Source: Alphaproteobacteria bacterium
GTDB lineage: Bacteria > Pseudomonadota > Alphaproteobacteria > Micropepsales > Micropepsaceae
NCBI GenBank assembly: GCA_947462105.1
Contig: CANHNJ010000015.1
Span: 1 to 62,371 of the forward strand
Direction: 5' to 3'
Length of the DNA: 62,371 nucleotides
Shown: positions 46,039-54,765 of the stretch, one piece after another
How the letters are laid out: each line of letters begins with the position of its first letter
Numbering within the stretch: position 1 is the first letter of the stretch
The notes under the pieces: model-generated
Database searches by the model: none
Seen by the model: only the letters and a program-made list of their open reading frames with translations
Told to the model about the DNA's origin: nothing
Made by a program: the position numbers and the translations under genes

Positions 46039-46751
46039 TGCGCGGCCGCCGGAGCCGGTATGGCGGCAGGCAGCGCCGCTACGTCGGGCGTTGCGGGCAC
46101 GGTACCGACATCGGTACCGGCGCCATTGTCGAGGAACGCGGCCATGGCGCGGGCGCGGGCGCGCAGCGCCTGCGGCGAACGTTCGTCTTCCACCAAGGCG
46201 CGATAGCCGTCGGCAGCCTGCTTGATGCGGGACGCGCGGAAATCGGAGAAGGCGAGGATCTCGCGCGCCAGGGTCTGCCAGACGCTGCCATCCTGGTTGA
46301 GCGGGGCGAGCAGGTCTTCCAGTTCCTTGCGCGGGGCGGTGGACGCGATGATCCAGGCGGCGCGCAGGCGCGCGGCCTTGCCGATCTCGCCGCTGTCGGT
46401 CTGGCCGACATCCTTGTAGGTGTCGACGGCGGGCTTGAGCTGGCCGGATGCGAACAGCGCGCCGGCCTGCGCCATCTTGGCGACCTGCACATAGCCGCCC
46501 TTGGAGGTCTTGGCGAGTTCGGCGAAAGCGGTGGCGGCACTGCGCGGATCGGAAATGCGCTGTGCGGCGGCGAAGGCATCGCTCATGCGCATCCGCTCGG
46601 CGGCCTGCTGGCGCTGCCAGAGCTGCCAGCCGCCGACGCCGGCCAGCAGCAGCACGGCCAGCGCGATCAGCCACACGCCATAGCGCTTCCAGAACTTCTC
46701 GAGGCGTTCGCGGCGAACGTCCTCTTCAACCTCGCGGAAGATGTCACTCAA
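46035..46751 (-). CDS. YfgM-like tetratricopeptide inner-membrane protein
   Basis: The start is TTG 46751 (AGAAGGA eight bases upstream), giving 238 residues beginning LSDIFREVEEDVRRERLEKF as in alphaproteobacterial YfgM/TPR_21-family proteins. A single membrane anchor (YGVWLIALAVLLLAGVGGWQ) precedes a periplasmic TPR-like helical region (AATAFAELAKTSKGGYVQVA, KAARLRAAWIIAST, SVWQTLAREILAFSDFRASR) and an Ala/Pro-rich tail. YfgM associates with the SecYEG/PpiD chaperone network in E. coli. Translationally coupled to bamB. Confidence 0.82.
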   Translation of the reverse strand: MSDIFREVEEDVRRERLEKFWKRYGVWLIALAVLLLAGVGGWQLWQRQQAAERMRMSDAFAAAQRISDPRSAATAFAELAKTSKGGYVQVAKMAQAGALFASGQLKPAVDTYKDVGQTDSGEIGKAARLRAAWIIASTAPRKELEDLLAPLNQDGSVWQTLAREILAFSDFRASRIKQAADGYRALVEDERSPQALRARARAMAAFLDNGAGTDVGTVPATPDVAALPAAIPAPAAAQ

Positions 46752-46876
46752 CGTCCATATCCTTCTGACGCCCGGAGCCGGTCTATGACCCTTGGCCGAC
46801 GGGCCGTTTTCCTTAGCCCGCGCACGCCTTTCGCGCAATGTGCACGGCAGGCAGGATAAGGGTTAGTTGACGGCTT

Positions 46877-47701
46877 TTATTGGGCTTTTTTCATGGGGTA
46901 GACATTTTCCACCCCCGGAAAGGCCCGGGACCGGACATCCGCCGCATAGGCCTTCACCGCCGTCTCGATGGCGGGGCCCAGGCTGGCATATTCGCGCACG
47001 AACTTGGGCGGATTGGGGCTGAGGCCCAGCATGTCTTCCATCACCAGGACCTGGCCGTCGCAGGTCGCGCTGGCGCCGATGCCGATGGTGGGGATGGCGA
47101 TGTCCCGCGTGATCTTGGCGGCCAGCGGCTCGGCCATGCCTTCCAGCACGATGGCGAAGGCGCCCGCCTCGGCCAGCGCCTGCGCATCGGCTTCGATCTG
47201 CAGCCATTCTTCCTGGGTGCGGCCCACGGTCTTGAAGCCGCCGGCCACGTTGATGCCCTGCGGCGTCAGGCCGATATGGCCCATCACGGGAATGCCGCGC
47301 TGGGTGAGGTATTTCACGGTTTGCGCCATGCGGGTGCCGCCTTCCAGTTTCACGGCGGTGCAGCCGGTTTCCTGGATGACGCGGGCGGCGTTGCGAAAGG
47401 CGATCTCGGGCGATTCCTCGTAGGAACCGAAGGGCATGTCGACCACGACCAGGGCGCGCTCGGAGCCGCGCATCACGGCCTTGCCGTGAGTGATCATCAT
47501 ATCGAGCGTGACGCCCAGCGTGTTCTCCAGCCCATGCATCACCATGCCCAGGCTGTCACCGACCAGCATGAGATCGACATGGCTGTCGAGCAGGCGGGCG
47601 GTGTGCGCGTGATAGCAGGTGAGGCACACCACGGGTTCGCGGCCCTTATGGGCCCGAATCTCCGGAACGGTGACGCGGCGGATCTGGTAATGGACGGACA
47701 T
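46877..47701 (-). CDS. panB: 3-methyl-2-oxobutanoate hydroxymethyltransferase
   Basis: First enzyme of the pantothenate branch: transfers a hydroxymethyl group from methylene-tetrahydrofolate to ketoisovalerate. 274 residues from ATG 47701 with GGGAGG six bases upstream. Motifs: [103 protein letters not shown]. panC is not adjacent. Divergent from the arsR-type operon across 140 bases. Confidence 0.95.
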   Translation of the reverse strand: MSVHYQIRRVTVPEIRAHKGREPVVCLTCYHAHTARLLDSHVDLMLVGDSLGMVMHGLENTLGVTLDMMITHGKAVMRGSERALVVVDMPFGSYEESPEIAFRNAARVIQETGCTAVKLEGGTRMAQTVKYLTQRGIPVMGHIGLTPQGINVAGGFKTVGRTQEEWLQIEADAQALAEAGAFAIVLEGMAEPLAAKITRDIAIPTIGIGASATCDGQVLVMEDMLGLSPNPPKFVREYASLGPAIETAVKAYAADVRSRAFPGVENVYPMKKAQ

Positions 47702-47790
47702 GGGAAGCCTCCCGTGACGAGCGCGGGGGTTATACCGCGCCCGCACAATTAAATAATGGACCAAGCCCTGCATTATGAGGGGGGCAGAAA

Positions 47791-47838
47791 ATACTTAAGG
47801 GATTGCTTGACAATTACGGCGGCGCGTTGATACTTAAG
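47791..47838 (+). promoter_or_regulatory. Promoter and probable ArsR operator of the stress operon
   Basis: TTGACA (47807-47812), 16 bases, GATACT (47829-47834) form a good sigma-70-type promoter. The direct repeat ATACTTAAG occurs at 47791-47799 and 47830-47838, each containing the palindrome CTTAAG, one upstream of the -35 and one on the -10: the expected place for autorepression by the ArsR-type product. The predicted transcription start (about 47841) coincides with the ATG, implying a leaderless mRNA. Confidence 0.6.
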
Positions 47839-47841
47839 TAC

Positions 47842-48174
47842 ATGATGAACCATTCGCTGGACCGCGCTTTTACTGCCCTGGGCGATCCCACCCGCCGCGC
47901 CATTGTCGAGCGCCTGGCCAGCGGTTCCGCCACGGTGAGCGAGCTGGCGGCGCCCCTGCCCATGTCGCTGCCTGCCGTGATGCTGCACCTGAAGGTGCTG
48001 GAAGAGAGCGGGCTGGTCGCCAGCGAAAAGAAGGGCCGCGTCCGCACCTGCCGGATCGAGCCGGCGGCGCTGTCGCTGGCCGAGCAGTGGGTATCGGACC
48101 GCCGCCGCCTGTGGGAGGCCCGGCTCGACCGCCTGGACGCCTTCCTGGATTCTGCCGCAGAGGAAACACCATGA
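47842..48174 (+). CDS. ArsR-family transcriptional repressor
   Basis: 110 residues (ATG 47842 or 47845). The winged helix includes LDRAFTALGDPTRRAIVERL, VSELAAPLPMSLPAVMLHLK and VLEESGLVASEKKGRVRTCR, the classic ArsR pattern. The metal-binding CxC of ArsR/SmtB is missing, placing it in the subgroup that pairs with AHSA1/SRPBCC proteins. Its TGA overlaps the next ATG (ATGA). It probably represses its own operon through the ATACTTAAG repeats. The start lies only about seven bases beyond the -10 hexamer, with no ribosome site visible. Confidence 0.9.
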   Translation: MMNHSLDRAFTALGDPTRRAIVERLASGSATVSELAAPLPMSLPAVMLHLKVLEESGLVASEKKGRVRTCRIEPAALSLAEQWVSDRRRLWEARLDRLDAFLDSAAEETP

Positions 48175-48632
48175 CTGTTCGCTGCGTCACCCATGCCAGC
48201 TTCACCATCACGCGGCAGTGGAAAGCCTCGCCCGCGCGCGTCTTTGCCGCCTTCGCCGACGAGAACAAGAAGAAGCTCTGGTTCGGCGGCGGCGATGCCT
48301 GGGAGCCGCTCGGCCACAGCTTCGACTTCCGCGTCGGCGGCCGGGAGCAGGAATCGGGCCGTTTCAAGCAGAGCGGCGTCGTCTCCAGCTTCGACTGTGT
48401 TTATCTCGACATCGTGGAGAATGAACGCATCATCTACAGCTACACCATGCACCTGGATGACCGGAAAATCTCGGTCAGCCAGGCCTGCATCGAGCTGCGG
48501 CCCGAAGGCAGCGGCACCAAATTCGTGCTGACGGAATATGGCGATTATCTCGATGGCTATGACGATGCCGGGTCCCGCGAGCATGGCACCAATTTCCTGA
48601 TGGACACACTCGCCAGGACGCTGGAGGCCTGA
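48171..48632 (+). CDS. SRPBCC / AHSA1-like protein
   Basis: 153 residues with the START/Bet v1-like fold typical of Activator of Hsp90 ATPase homologue 1-like proteins: FTITRQWKASPARVFAAFAD, KKKLWFGGGDAWEP, FDFRVGGREQESGRFKQSG, IIYSYTMHLDDRKISVSQA, GTKFVLTEYGDYLDG. Such genes regularly sit directly after an ArsR gene. It probably binds a hydrophobic ligand; the specific role is unknown. Overlaps arsR by four bases and shares one base with the next gene. Confidence 0.88.
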   Translation: MTVRCVTHASFTITRQWKASPARVFAAFADENKKKLWFGGGDAWEPLGHSFDFRVGGREQESGRFKQSGVVSSFDCVYLDIVENERIIYSYTMHLDDRKISVSQACIELRPEGSGTKFVLTEYGDYLDGYDDAGSREHGTNFLMDTLARTLEA

Positions 48633-49027
48633 TGCGGCTTGGCGCGCTCACCTATCTGGTTCGCGATTATGACGAGGCGATTGCCTGGTTCACCGGCAGG
48701 TTGGGCTTTGTTCTCACGGCGGACACGGATCTGGGCGCTGGAAAGCGTTGGGTGACGGTGACACCGCCTGATTCTGGAAATGGGGGTGGCGGCATGGCGC
48801 TGCTGCTGGCGCAGGCTGTCGGCGCACAGGCCGAGATGATTGGCAGGCAGGGCGGTGGGCGCGTCTTCCTTTTCCTGCATAGCGCCGATTTTGCGGCAGA
48901 CCATGCGGCGATGCGGGCGAAGGGCGTTGTCTTCCTGGAGGAGCCGCGCACCGAAGCCTATGGCACCGTGGCGGTGTTTGAAGACCTGTATGGCAACAAG
49001 TGGGACTTGATCGAACATGCCAGATGA
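48632..49027 (+). CDS. Glyoxalase/VOC-superfamily protein
   Basis: 131 residues. LGALTYLVRDYDEAIAWFTG, LGFVLTADTDLGAGKRWVTV, GGRVFLFLHSADFAADHAAM, VAVFEDLYGNKWDLIEHA: the two beta-alpha-beta-beta-beta units of VOC enzymes (glyoxalase I, dioxygenase or resistance-protein-like). A metal-ligand Glu is plausible in VAVFEDL. Substrate unknown. Third gene of the ArsR operon, overlapping the following gene by 11 bases. Confidence 0.85.
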   Translation: MRLGALTYLVRDYDEAIAWFTGRLGFVLTADTDLGAGKRWVTVTPPDSGNGGGGMALLLAQAVGAQAEMIGRQGGGRVFLFLHSADFAADHAAMRAKGVVFLEEPRTEAYGTVAVFEDLYGNKWDLIEHAR

Positions 49028-49415
49028 CCTGACGCAGTTGGTGCGTGATTATTTCCATGCCTATGAAACCGGTGACCGCAGCGTGATCGATCGGACGATG
49101 GCGGACGGTTTCACCTTCACCAGCCCGTTCGATGACGCCATCGACCGTGACGCCTATTTCCGCCGCTGCTGGCCCAACAACACCAACCATCGCCGCTTTG
49201 ACATCGAAGCCATCGCCCAGGACGGCGACAAGGTGGTGGTTGTGTATTGCGCTAACATGGAAACCGGCAATCCTGTGCACCCCACCGCCACCTTCCACAA
49301 TGCCGAGTGCCACGCCTTCGAGAAGGGCCGGCTGAAATCCGTTACCGTCTTCTTTGGTGACCCGCCCGGTGGGCTGACGCGGGCGCAATTTTCCCAGCAG
49401 AGCGGCGCCGGGTGA
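49017..49415 (+). CDS. NTF2/SnoaL-like protein
   Basis: 132 residues with the cone-shaped NTF2-like pattern: LVRDYFHAYETGDRSVIDRT, FTFTSPFDDAIDRDAYFRRC, VVVVYCANMETGNPVHPTAT, AECHAFEKGRLKSVTVFFGD. Such proteins act as small-molecule isomerases, cyclases or binding proteins; no specific activity can be assigned. Last gene of the ArsR operon; the start overlaps the VOC gene by 11 bases, so all four genes are translationally coupled. Confidence 0.82.
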   Translation: MPDDLTQLVRDYFHAYETGDRSVIDRTMADGFTFTSPFDDAIDRDAYFRRCWPNNTNHRRFDIEAIAQDGDKVVVVYCANMETGNPVHPTATFHNAECHAFEKGRLKSVTVFFGDPPGGLTRAQFSQQSGAG

Positions 49416-49479
49416 GCGTATAGGCCCTTCGCCCAATCCCTGCTAAGCTAAGAATCTCCAAGGATTTTCCCGCAAAGCC

Positions 49480-50778
49480 ATGCTGTTCCTCGAATTGTCG
49501 GCGGTTGTTTTTCTGATCGTCGTCAACGGCCTTCTTGCCCTGTCCGAAATGGCCATCGTCTCCTCGCGCATCAGCCGCCTGAAGACGATGGCAGAGCGCG
49601 ACGTGGTCGGTTCGCGCCGCGCCCTGGCGCTGGCTGCCGAGCCGGGCCGCTTTCTCTCCGCCGTGCAGATCGGCATCACCCTGGTCGGCATCCTGTCGGG
49701 CGCCTTTTCCGGCGCCACGCTGGGTCTGCGGCTGGGTCACTGGCTGACGGCGCAGGGCCTCAGCGTCGACTATGCCGAGCCGGCCGGTGTCGGCATCGTG
49801 GTGGTGCTGATCACCTATGCGTCGCTGATCATCGGTGAGCTGGTGCCCAAGCAGATCGCGCTGCGCGATCCCGAAGCCGTGGCGGTGCGCGTCGCCCCCG
49901 CCATGACGGTGGTGGCGAAGGTCACGTCGCCGATGGTGTGGCTGCTCGACATGTCGGGGCGGCTGGTGCTGGCGCTGCTGGGCCAGAAGGAAGCCGTTGA
50001 AGGCAGTGTCACGGAAGAGGAAATCCGCGCCCTGGTGGCGGAGGCCGAAAGCTCCGGCGTGCTGGAGCCGGGCGAAAAGGAAATGATCGCGGGCGTGATG
50101 CGGCTGGGCGACCGCAGCGTCAAGGTGGTGATGACGCCGCGCCACGATGTCGATGCCATCAACCTGCATGACGATGACGCGGCGATCCGCGCCGCGCTGC
50201 TGGACAGTTCGCATTCGCGCCTGCCGGTCTATGACCGCGATCTCGACCAGGTGGTGGGCGTGGTGCAGGCCAAGCAGTTGCTCGATGCCTATCTCAAGGG
50301 CGGCATACCCGATGTGCGCACCTTCGTGCGCCAGGCGCCGGTGATCCCGGACAGCGCCGATGCCCGCGACGTCATCATCGCCCTGCGCGACTCGCCCATC
50401 CATGTCGGGCTGGTGCATGACGAGTATGGCCATTTCCGCGGCATGGTCACCACCGCCGATATTCTCGGTTCCATCGTGGGCGAGTTTGCCGACGAGCATG
50501 ACGCGCCGGAGCCTGCCTTTGTGCGGCGCGAGGACGGCTCGCTGCTGATCGCGGGCTGGATGCCGCTGGACGAGCTGGCCGAACTCACCGGCCTGAACCT
50601 GCCGGACGACAATCATTCCCACACGGCGGCGGGTTTCGTGGTGCAGGGCTTCGGGCGGCTGCCGGAAGTGGGCGAGCATTTCGACGCCCAAGGCTGGCGC
50701 TTCGAGGTGATGGACCTGGATGGCCGCCGGGTCGACAAGATCCTGGCCGAGAAATTATCGCGCCGCCGGGCGCGGTAA
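49480..50778 (+). CDS. CNNM/CorC-type hemolysin-family transporter (DUF21-CBS-CorC_HlyC)
   Basis: 432 residues. An N-terminal CNNM (DUF21) membrane domain (LELSAVVFLIVVNGLLALSE, then AGVGIVVVLITYASLIIGEL) precedes a cytosolic CBS pair (VKVVMTPRHDVDAINLHDDD, VGLVHDEYGHFRGMVTTADI) and a C-terminal CorC_HlyC domain (DDNHSHTAAGFVVQGFGRLP). Family members are linked to magnesium/cobalt efflux or membrane integrity; true hemolytic activity is not implied. It stands alone 64 bases after the ArsR operon. Confidence 0.9.
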   Translation: MLFLELSAVVFLIVVNGLLALSEMAIVSSRISRLKTMAERDVVGSRRALALAAEPGRFLSAVQIGITLVGILSGAFSGATLGLRLGHWLTAQGLSVDYAEPAGVGIVVVLITYASLIIGELVPKQIALRDPEAVAVRVAPAMTVVAKVTSPMVWLLDMSGRLVLALLGQKEAVEGSVTEEEIRALVAEAESSGVLEPGEKEMIAGVMRLGDRSVKVVMTPRHDVDAINLHDDDAAIRAALLDSSHSRLPVYDRDLDQVVGVVQAKQLLDAYLKGGIPDVRTFVRQAPVIPDSADARDVIIALRDSPIHVGLVHDEYGHFRGMVTTADILGSIVGEFADEHDAPEPAFVRREDGSLLIAGWMPLDELAELTGLNLPDDNHSHTAAGFVVQGFGRLPEVGEHFDAQGWRFEVMDLDGRRVDKILAEKLSRRRAR

Positions 50779-50846
50779 CTTTGCGGGCGTTGTGAGCCGG
50801 CGCGATTTCCCCCACACTCGCGAAAAATCATAACAGGGGGAAACAC

Positions 50847-51821
50847 ATGAAACACTGGATCGCAGCCGCGTTCATCTGCGCGGTCATCATTGGCGCGGCG
50901 CAGGCCGCCGAACCGCGCCGCCCGGGCGAGTATCCGTCCACCATCGATTCCATCCCGCAACCGGATGTGAAGAAGGGCGAGCTGATTGGCCCCATCGAGT
51001 TCAAGAGCAAGATCATTCCCGGCAACACGGTGCGCCGCTACTGGATCTATGTGCCGGCCGGTTACGACCGCGCCCGCCCGCCCAACCTGCTGGTGTGGCA
51101 GGACGCGCAACGCGCGCTGCCGATCAGCCAGCCGCTGCGCATCAACGTGGTGCTGGACAATCTGATCGCCAAGAAGGAAATCCCGGCCACGCTCGGCGTC
51201 TTCATCACGCCGGGCCAGCGCGACGCCGACCGCTATCCCGACAATCTGGGCACCGGCAACCCCAACAACCGCGCCAACGAGTATGACGCGCTGAGCGACA
51301 CCTATGCGCGCATGCTGATCGAGGAATTGCTGCCGGAAGTGGCGAAACGCTATGCCTTCAGCAGCGATCCGGCAAAGCGCGCCATCGGCGGCACCTCGTC
51401 GGGGGCGATCTGCGCCCTCACCGTGGCGTGGCACAGGCCGGAAGCCTTCGGCAACGTCATCAGCTTCATCGGCAGCTATACGTCCATCGGTTATCGCCCG
51501 GCGACCATGACGACGCCCTTCATTCCCGGTGGCGATACCTATCCCGGCCTGATCCGCAAAAGCCCGATCCGCAAGATGCGGATCTTCCTGCAGGACGGCG
51601 CCAACGACCTCAACAACGAGCATGGCAGCTGGTTCCTCGCCAACCAGTCCATGCTGTCGGCGCTGAACTGGGCCAATGCCACGGCGGATGCCAGCACCGA
51701 TGCCGCGCGCAAGAGCGGGCCGCGCTATGATGTGAAGTTCGAGTGGGGCGACGGCGCCCATTCCGATGCGCATGGCGGCTGGCTGCTGCCGGGCATCCTG
51801 CGCTGGATGTTCGCACCGTAA
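50847..51821 (+). CDS. Exported esterase (enterochelin esterase / esterase D-like)
   Basis: 324 residues with a signal peptide (WIAAAFICAVIIGAAQAAEP), so periplasmic or secreted. Alpha/beta hydrolase: RRYWIYVPAGYDRARPPNLL, VFITPGQRDADRYP, the nucleophile elbow GGTSSGAICALTVAWHRPE, IFLQDGANDLNNEHGSW and the C-terminal His in WGDGAHSDAHGGWLLPGILR. Related to Fes/IroE-type and feruloyl esterases. The substrate is unknown; no siderophore genes are near. Ends in a strong bidirectional terminator. Confidence 0.8.
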   Translation: MKHWIAAAFICAVIIGAAQAAEPRRPGEYPSTIDSIPQPDVKKGELIGPIEFKSKIIPGNTVRRYWIYVPAGYDRARPPNLLVWQDAQRALPISQPLRINVVLDNLIAKKEIPATLGVFITPGQRDADRYPDNLGTGNPNNRANEYDALSDTYARMLIEELLPEVAKRYAFSSDPAKRAIGGTSSGAICALTVAWHRPEAFGNVISFIGSYTSIGYRPATMTTPFIPGGDTYPGLIRKSPIRKMRIFLQDGANDLNNEHGSWFLANQSMLSALNWANATADASTDAARKSGPRYDVKFEWGDGAHSDAHGGWLLPGILRWMFAP

Positions 51822-51826
51822 AAGAA

Positions 51827-51854
51827 AAAGGCCCGGTCTCGCGACCGGGCCTTT
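51827..51854. terminator. Bidirectional rho-independent terminator
   Basis: Perfect 12-base stem AAAGGCCCGGTC (51827-51838), loop TCGC, GACCGGGCCTTT (51843-51854). A-rich and T-rich flanks serve the esterase gene on the plus strand and the convergent rpsF-rpsR-rplI operon on the minus strand. Confidence 0.85.
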
Positions 51855-51876
51855 GTCCTTGCGATGGCAGAAAGGC

Positions 51877-52464
51877 CTAGGCCTCTTCGCTCACTTCTTC
51901 CTCGGCGCCGGCCGGGGCCGCGCCTTCCTCGAACAGGTCCTCGGCGGCGATCTTGGCCTCCTCGGCGTCGGTCTTCTCGGCCAGGACGTCCTCGCCGCGC
52001 GCCTGGCGCTCGGCTTCGTCCTCGCTGCGGGCGACGTTGATGACGATGTTCACCTTCACTTCCGGGTGCAGAACAACCGGGAGGGTGACAAGGCCGATCG
52101 ACTTGATCGCCACGCTGATCGAGACCTGATGACGGTCGACCTTGAAGCCGCCCTTTTCCATCACGTCCGCGACATCGCGCGGGGTGACAGAGCCGTAGAG
52201 CTGGCCACGATCACCCGCCTGGCGGATGATCGTGAACTTCTGGCCGTCCAGCTTCTTGGCGATCTTCTCGGCTTCGCCCTTGGCCGCGAGATTGCGGGCC
52301 TCGAGCTGGGCCTTCTGGCCCAGGAAGTATTCCCGGTTCGCCTTGGTGGCGCGCAGGGCCTTCTTCTTGGGCAGCAGGAAGTTGCGGGCGAAGCCGTCCT
52401 TCACCTTCACTTCATCGCCCATCTGGCCGAGCTTTTCGACCCGTTCCAACAGAATGACTTGCAT
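51877..52464 (-). CDS. rplI: 50S ribosomal protein L9
   Basis: 195 residues. The N-terminal domain has [20 protein letters not shown] and [20 protein letters not shown], followed by the long connecting helix and the C-terminal domain ([40 protein letters not shown]). An acidic tail of about 45 residues ([20 protein letters not shown]...) extends beyond E. coli L9, as is common in alphaproteobacteria. Third gene of the rpsF-rpsR-rplI operon, 10 bases after rpsR. Confidence 0.97.
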   Translation of the reverse strand: MQVILLERVEKLGQMGDEVKVKDGFARNFLLPKKKALRATKANREYFLGQKAQLEARNLAAKGEAEKIAKKLDGQKFTIIRQAGDRGQLYGSVTPRDVADVMEKGGFKVDRHQVSISVAIKSIGLVTLPVVLHPEVKVNIVINVARSEDEAERQARGEDVLAEKTDAEEAKIAAEDLFEEGAAPAGAEEEVSEEA

Positions 52465-52474
52465 GGTCAGCCTC

Positions 52475-52807
52475 TCACTTCACGACGTAAGGCAGCAGCG
52501 CCATGAAGCGCGCGCGCTTGATCGCGTTCGCCAGGATGCGTTGCTTCTTGTTGGAAACCGCAGTGATGCGGGCCGGAACGATCTTGCCGCGTTCGGAGAT
52601 GAAGCGCTGCAGCAGCTTCACGTCCTTGTAGTCGATCTTCGGCGCGCTATCGCCGGAGAAGGGGCAGGTCTTCTTGCGGCGGAAGAAGGGACGGCGCGCG
52701 CCGTCACCACCGCGGTCACCACCGCGTCCGCCGCCTTCGCGGTCACCGCCGCGTCCGCCTTCGCGGCCGCCGCCGAAACCGCCTTCACGATTGCCGGAAA
52801 AGCTCAT
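52475..52807 (-). CDS. rpsR: 30S ribosomal protein S18 with Gly/Arg-rich N-terminal extension
   Basis: 110 residues. The core ([60 protein letters not shown]) is normal S18, which binds S6 on the 30S platform. The first 35 residues are a run of GG/RGGD repeats ([20 protein letters not shown]), making it longer than the usual 75-90 residues. The repeats resemble RGG boxes that bind RNA; an RNA-contact role is inference. ATG 52807 shares one base with the rpsF TGA. Confidence 0.96.
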   Translation of the reverse strand: MSFSGNREGGFGGGREGGRGGDREGGGRGGDRGGDGARRPFFRRKKTCPFSGDSAPKIDYKDVKLLQRFISERGKIVPARITAVSNKKQRILANAIKRARFMALLPYVVK

Positions 52808-53166
52808 CAGACGGTCTCCTCGGTGGTGGTTTCGCCTTCGGGCTTGTCGTCACGGCGATTCTTGCTCGACGAGACGTCGAACGCATCGACCTTGACGGTG
52901 ATGTAGCGCAGCACGTCTTCGTTGATCTTGAGCTGGCGTTCCAGCTCGACCACGGCCTTGGACGGGGCGTTGATGTTCAGGAGCACGTAATGCCCCTTGC
53001 GGTTCTTCTTGATGCGATAGGCGAGGCCGCGCAGGCCCCAATATTCCTGCTTCTCGACCTTGCCGTCCTGGCCTTCGACGATGGTCTTGAGGTGGGTCGC
53101 GAGTGCGTCCACCTGTTGCGCGCTGATATCCTGGCGCGCGATCAGGAGATGCTCATAGAGAGCCAT
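52807..53166 (-). CDS. rpsF: 30S ribosomal protein S6
   Basis: 119 residues: [60 protein letters not shown] are standard S6. The acidic/Lys-rich tail ([17 protein letters not shown]) is disordered. It forms a heterodimer with S18 on the 30S platform. First gene of the operon. The about 280 bases upstream to the divergent MFS gene contain the promoter region; no S6:S18 autoregulatory RNA could be confidently drawn. Confidence 0.97.
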   Translation of the reverse strand: MALYEHLLIARQDISAQQVDALATHLKTIVEGQDGKVEKQEYWGLRGLAYRIKKNRKGHYVLLNINAPSKAVVELERQLKINEDVLRYITVKVDAFDVSSSKNRRDDKPEGETTTEETV

Positions 53167-53444
53167 GTCCAGTCCTTATCCTAGGTTGCGGAGCAGGAAG
53201 GGGTGGACACCCGATACCCGCTTTGGCTCGCCGGACCCGCGCCCAATGCGCATTCCCCCATCTTCCGGTTGGAAAAGTGGGGGCGTCCGACAACCGCAGC
53301 CGTCTTGAGGGGCGCGATATAGGCAAAAGCCCTTGGAGAAGCAAGGAAAAGTCCGCTTTTTCGGGAAAGCCAAGTGAAATCAAGGGCGGGGACTGGTTCC
53401 GGGCGGTTTTTCATCTAGGGTCGCGGCCAAAAGGGGCGGGGATC

Positions 53445-54710
53445 GTGGACAGGTCGGACGAGATACTGCGGAAGGCTGCCTGGCGGCTGATCCCGGTGAT
53501 GATGCTGATGTATGTGGTCAGCTATCTGGACCGCACCAACATCAGCTTTGCCCGCCTGACGATGGGAGCGGACATCGCCGGCTTCACGCCGCAGGTCTAT
53601 GGCTTCGGCGCTGGCATCTTCTTCTGGGGCTATTTCCTGTTCGAGGTGCCGTCCAACCTGGTGCTGGACAAGGTCGGCGCGCGGGTCTGGATGTGCCGCA
53701 TCATGGTGACCTGGGGCCTGCTTTCCATGGCCACCGCCTTCGTCACCGGGCCAACCTCTTTCTATGTCGTGCGCTTCCTGCTGGGCGCGGCGGAAGCCGG
53801 GCTCTATCCCGGCATGATCCTCTACATGACCTACTGGTTCCCGCAGGCGACGCGCGGCCGTTTCATCGCGCTGTTCCTGGCGGCGGTGCCGCTGGCATCG
53901 GTGATCGGCGCGCCCCTGTCGGGATGGCTGCTGGATGTGCGTGGGCTCGGCCTGTCGGGCTGGCAATGGCTGCTGATCCTAGAAGGCATACCGTCGGTGA
54001 TGCTGGGCATCGCGGTGCTCTGGCTGCTGCCCGACCGGCCCGCCACGGCGAACTGGCTGACGGCAGTTGAGAAAGACGCGGTGCTGACACGGCTGGCGGC
54101 GGAGCCCAAAGGCGAGATCCACGGCTTCTGGGAATTGCTCAAGGACAAGCGCATCTGGATTCTCATCATCCCGGATTTTTCCATCGTGATCGGGCTTTAC
54201 GGCCTGGGCCTGTGGATGCCGCAGATGATCAGCAGCATGGGCTTCAGCCACCTGCAGACCGGCTTCCTGGTGGCGCTGCCCTATCTGCTGGCGATGGGCG
54301 CGATGGTGTTGGTGGGCGCGTCCAGCGACCGGCGCGGCGAGCGCGTCTTCCATGTCGCCGCCTCGGCGCTGGTGGCGGCGGCGGGGCTGGTGGGCGCGGC
54401 GCTGTTCCAGGGCCCGGTGCTGGTGGTGGCCAGCTTCTGCATCGCCTCGATGGGGATCTATTCGGCGCTGGCGGTGTTCTGGACCCTGCCCACGGCTATC
54501 CTGCGCGGCATGGCGGCGGCAGGCGGTCTGGCGCTGCTCAACAGCTTCGCCAATCTGGGCGGCTTTTTCGGGCCGGACCTGATGGGCCGCCTCTATGCCG
54601 CGACCGGCAACTACACGCTGGGACTGCTGCTGCTGGCCGGGATGGAGACGCTGGCCGCGATTTCCGTCGTCCTGATCGGGCGAGCCTTTTTCACCAAGCC
54701 GGTAGCTTGA
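53445..54710 (+). CDS. MFS transporter, anion:cation symporter (ACS)-like
   Basis: 421 residues, about 12 membrane helices. GTG 53445 (AGGGGCGGGG upstream) is chosen because MDRSDEILRKAAWRLIPVMM begins the ACS-type N-terminus; the open frame extends further upstream without family similarity. Typical motifs: YVVSYLDRTNISFARLTMGA, FFWGYFLFEVPSNLVLDKVG, FLLGAAEAGLYPGMILYMTY. Relatives import hexuronates, phthalate, tartrate or similar carboxylates; the substrate here is unknown. Divergent from rpsF. Confidence 0.85.
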   Translation: MDRSDEILRKAAWRLIPVMMLMYVVSYLDRTNISFARLTMGADIAGFTPQVYGFGAGIFFWGYFLFEVPSNLVLDKVGARVWMCRIMVTWGLLSMATAFVTGPTSFYVVRFLLGAAEAGLYPGMILYMTYWFPQATRGRFIALFLAAVPLASVIGAPLSGWLLDVRGLGLSGWQWLLILEGIPSVMLGIAVLWLLPDRPATANWLTAVEKDAVLTRLAAEPKGEIHGFWELLKDKRIWILIIPDFSIVIGLYGLGLWMPQMISSMGFSHLQTGFLVALPYLLAMGAMVLVGASSDRRGERVFHVAASALVAAAGLVGAALFQGPVLVVASFCIASMGIYSALAVFWTLPTAILRGMAAAGGLALLNSFANLGGFFGPDLMGRLYAATGNYTLGLLLLAGMETLAAISVVLIGRAFFTKPVA

Positions 54711-54765
54711 GAAGCGCCGCGAAACCGGCAATCATCAGACAAAATAACGCCCAAGGGAGAATACC

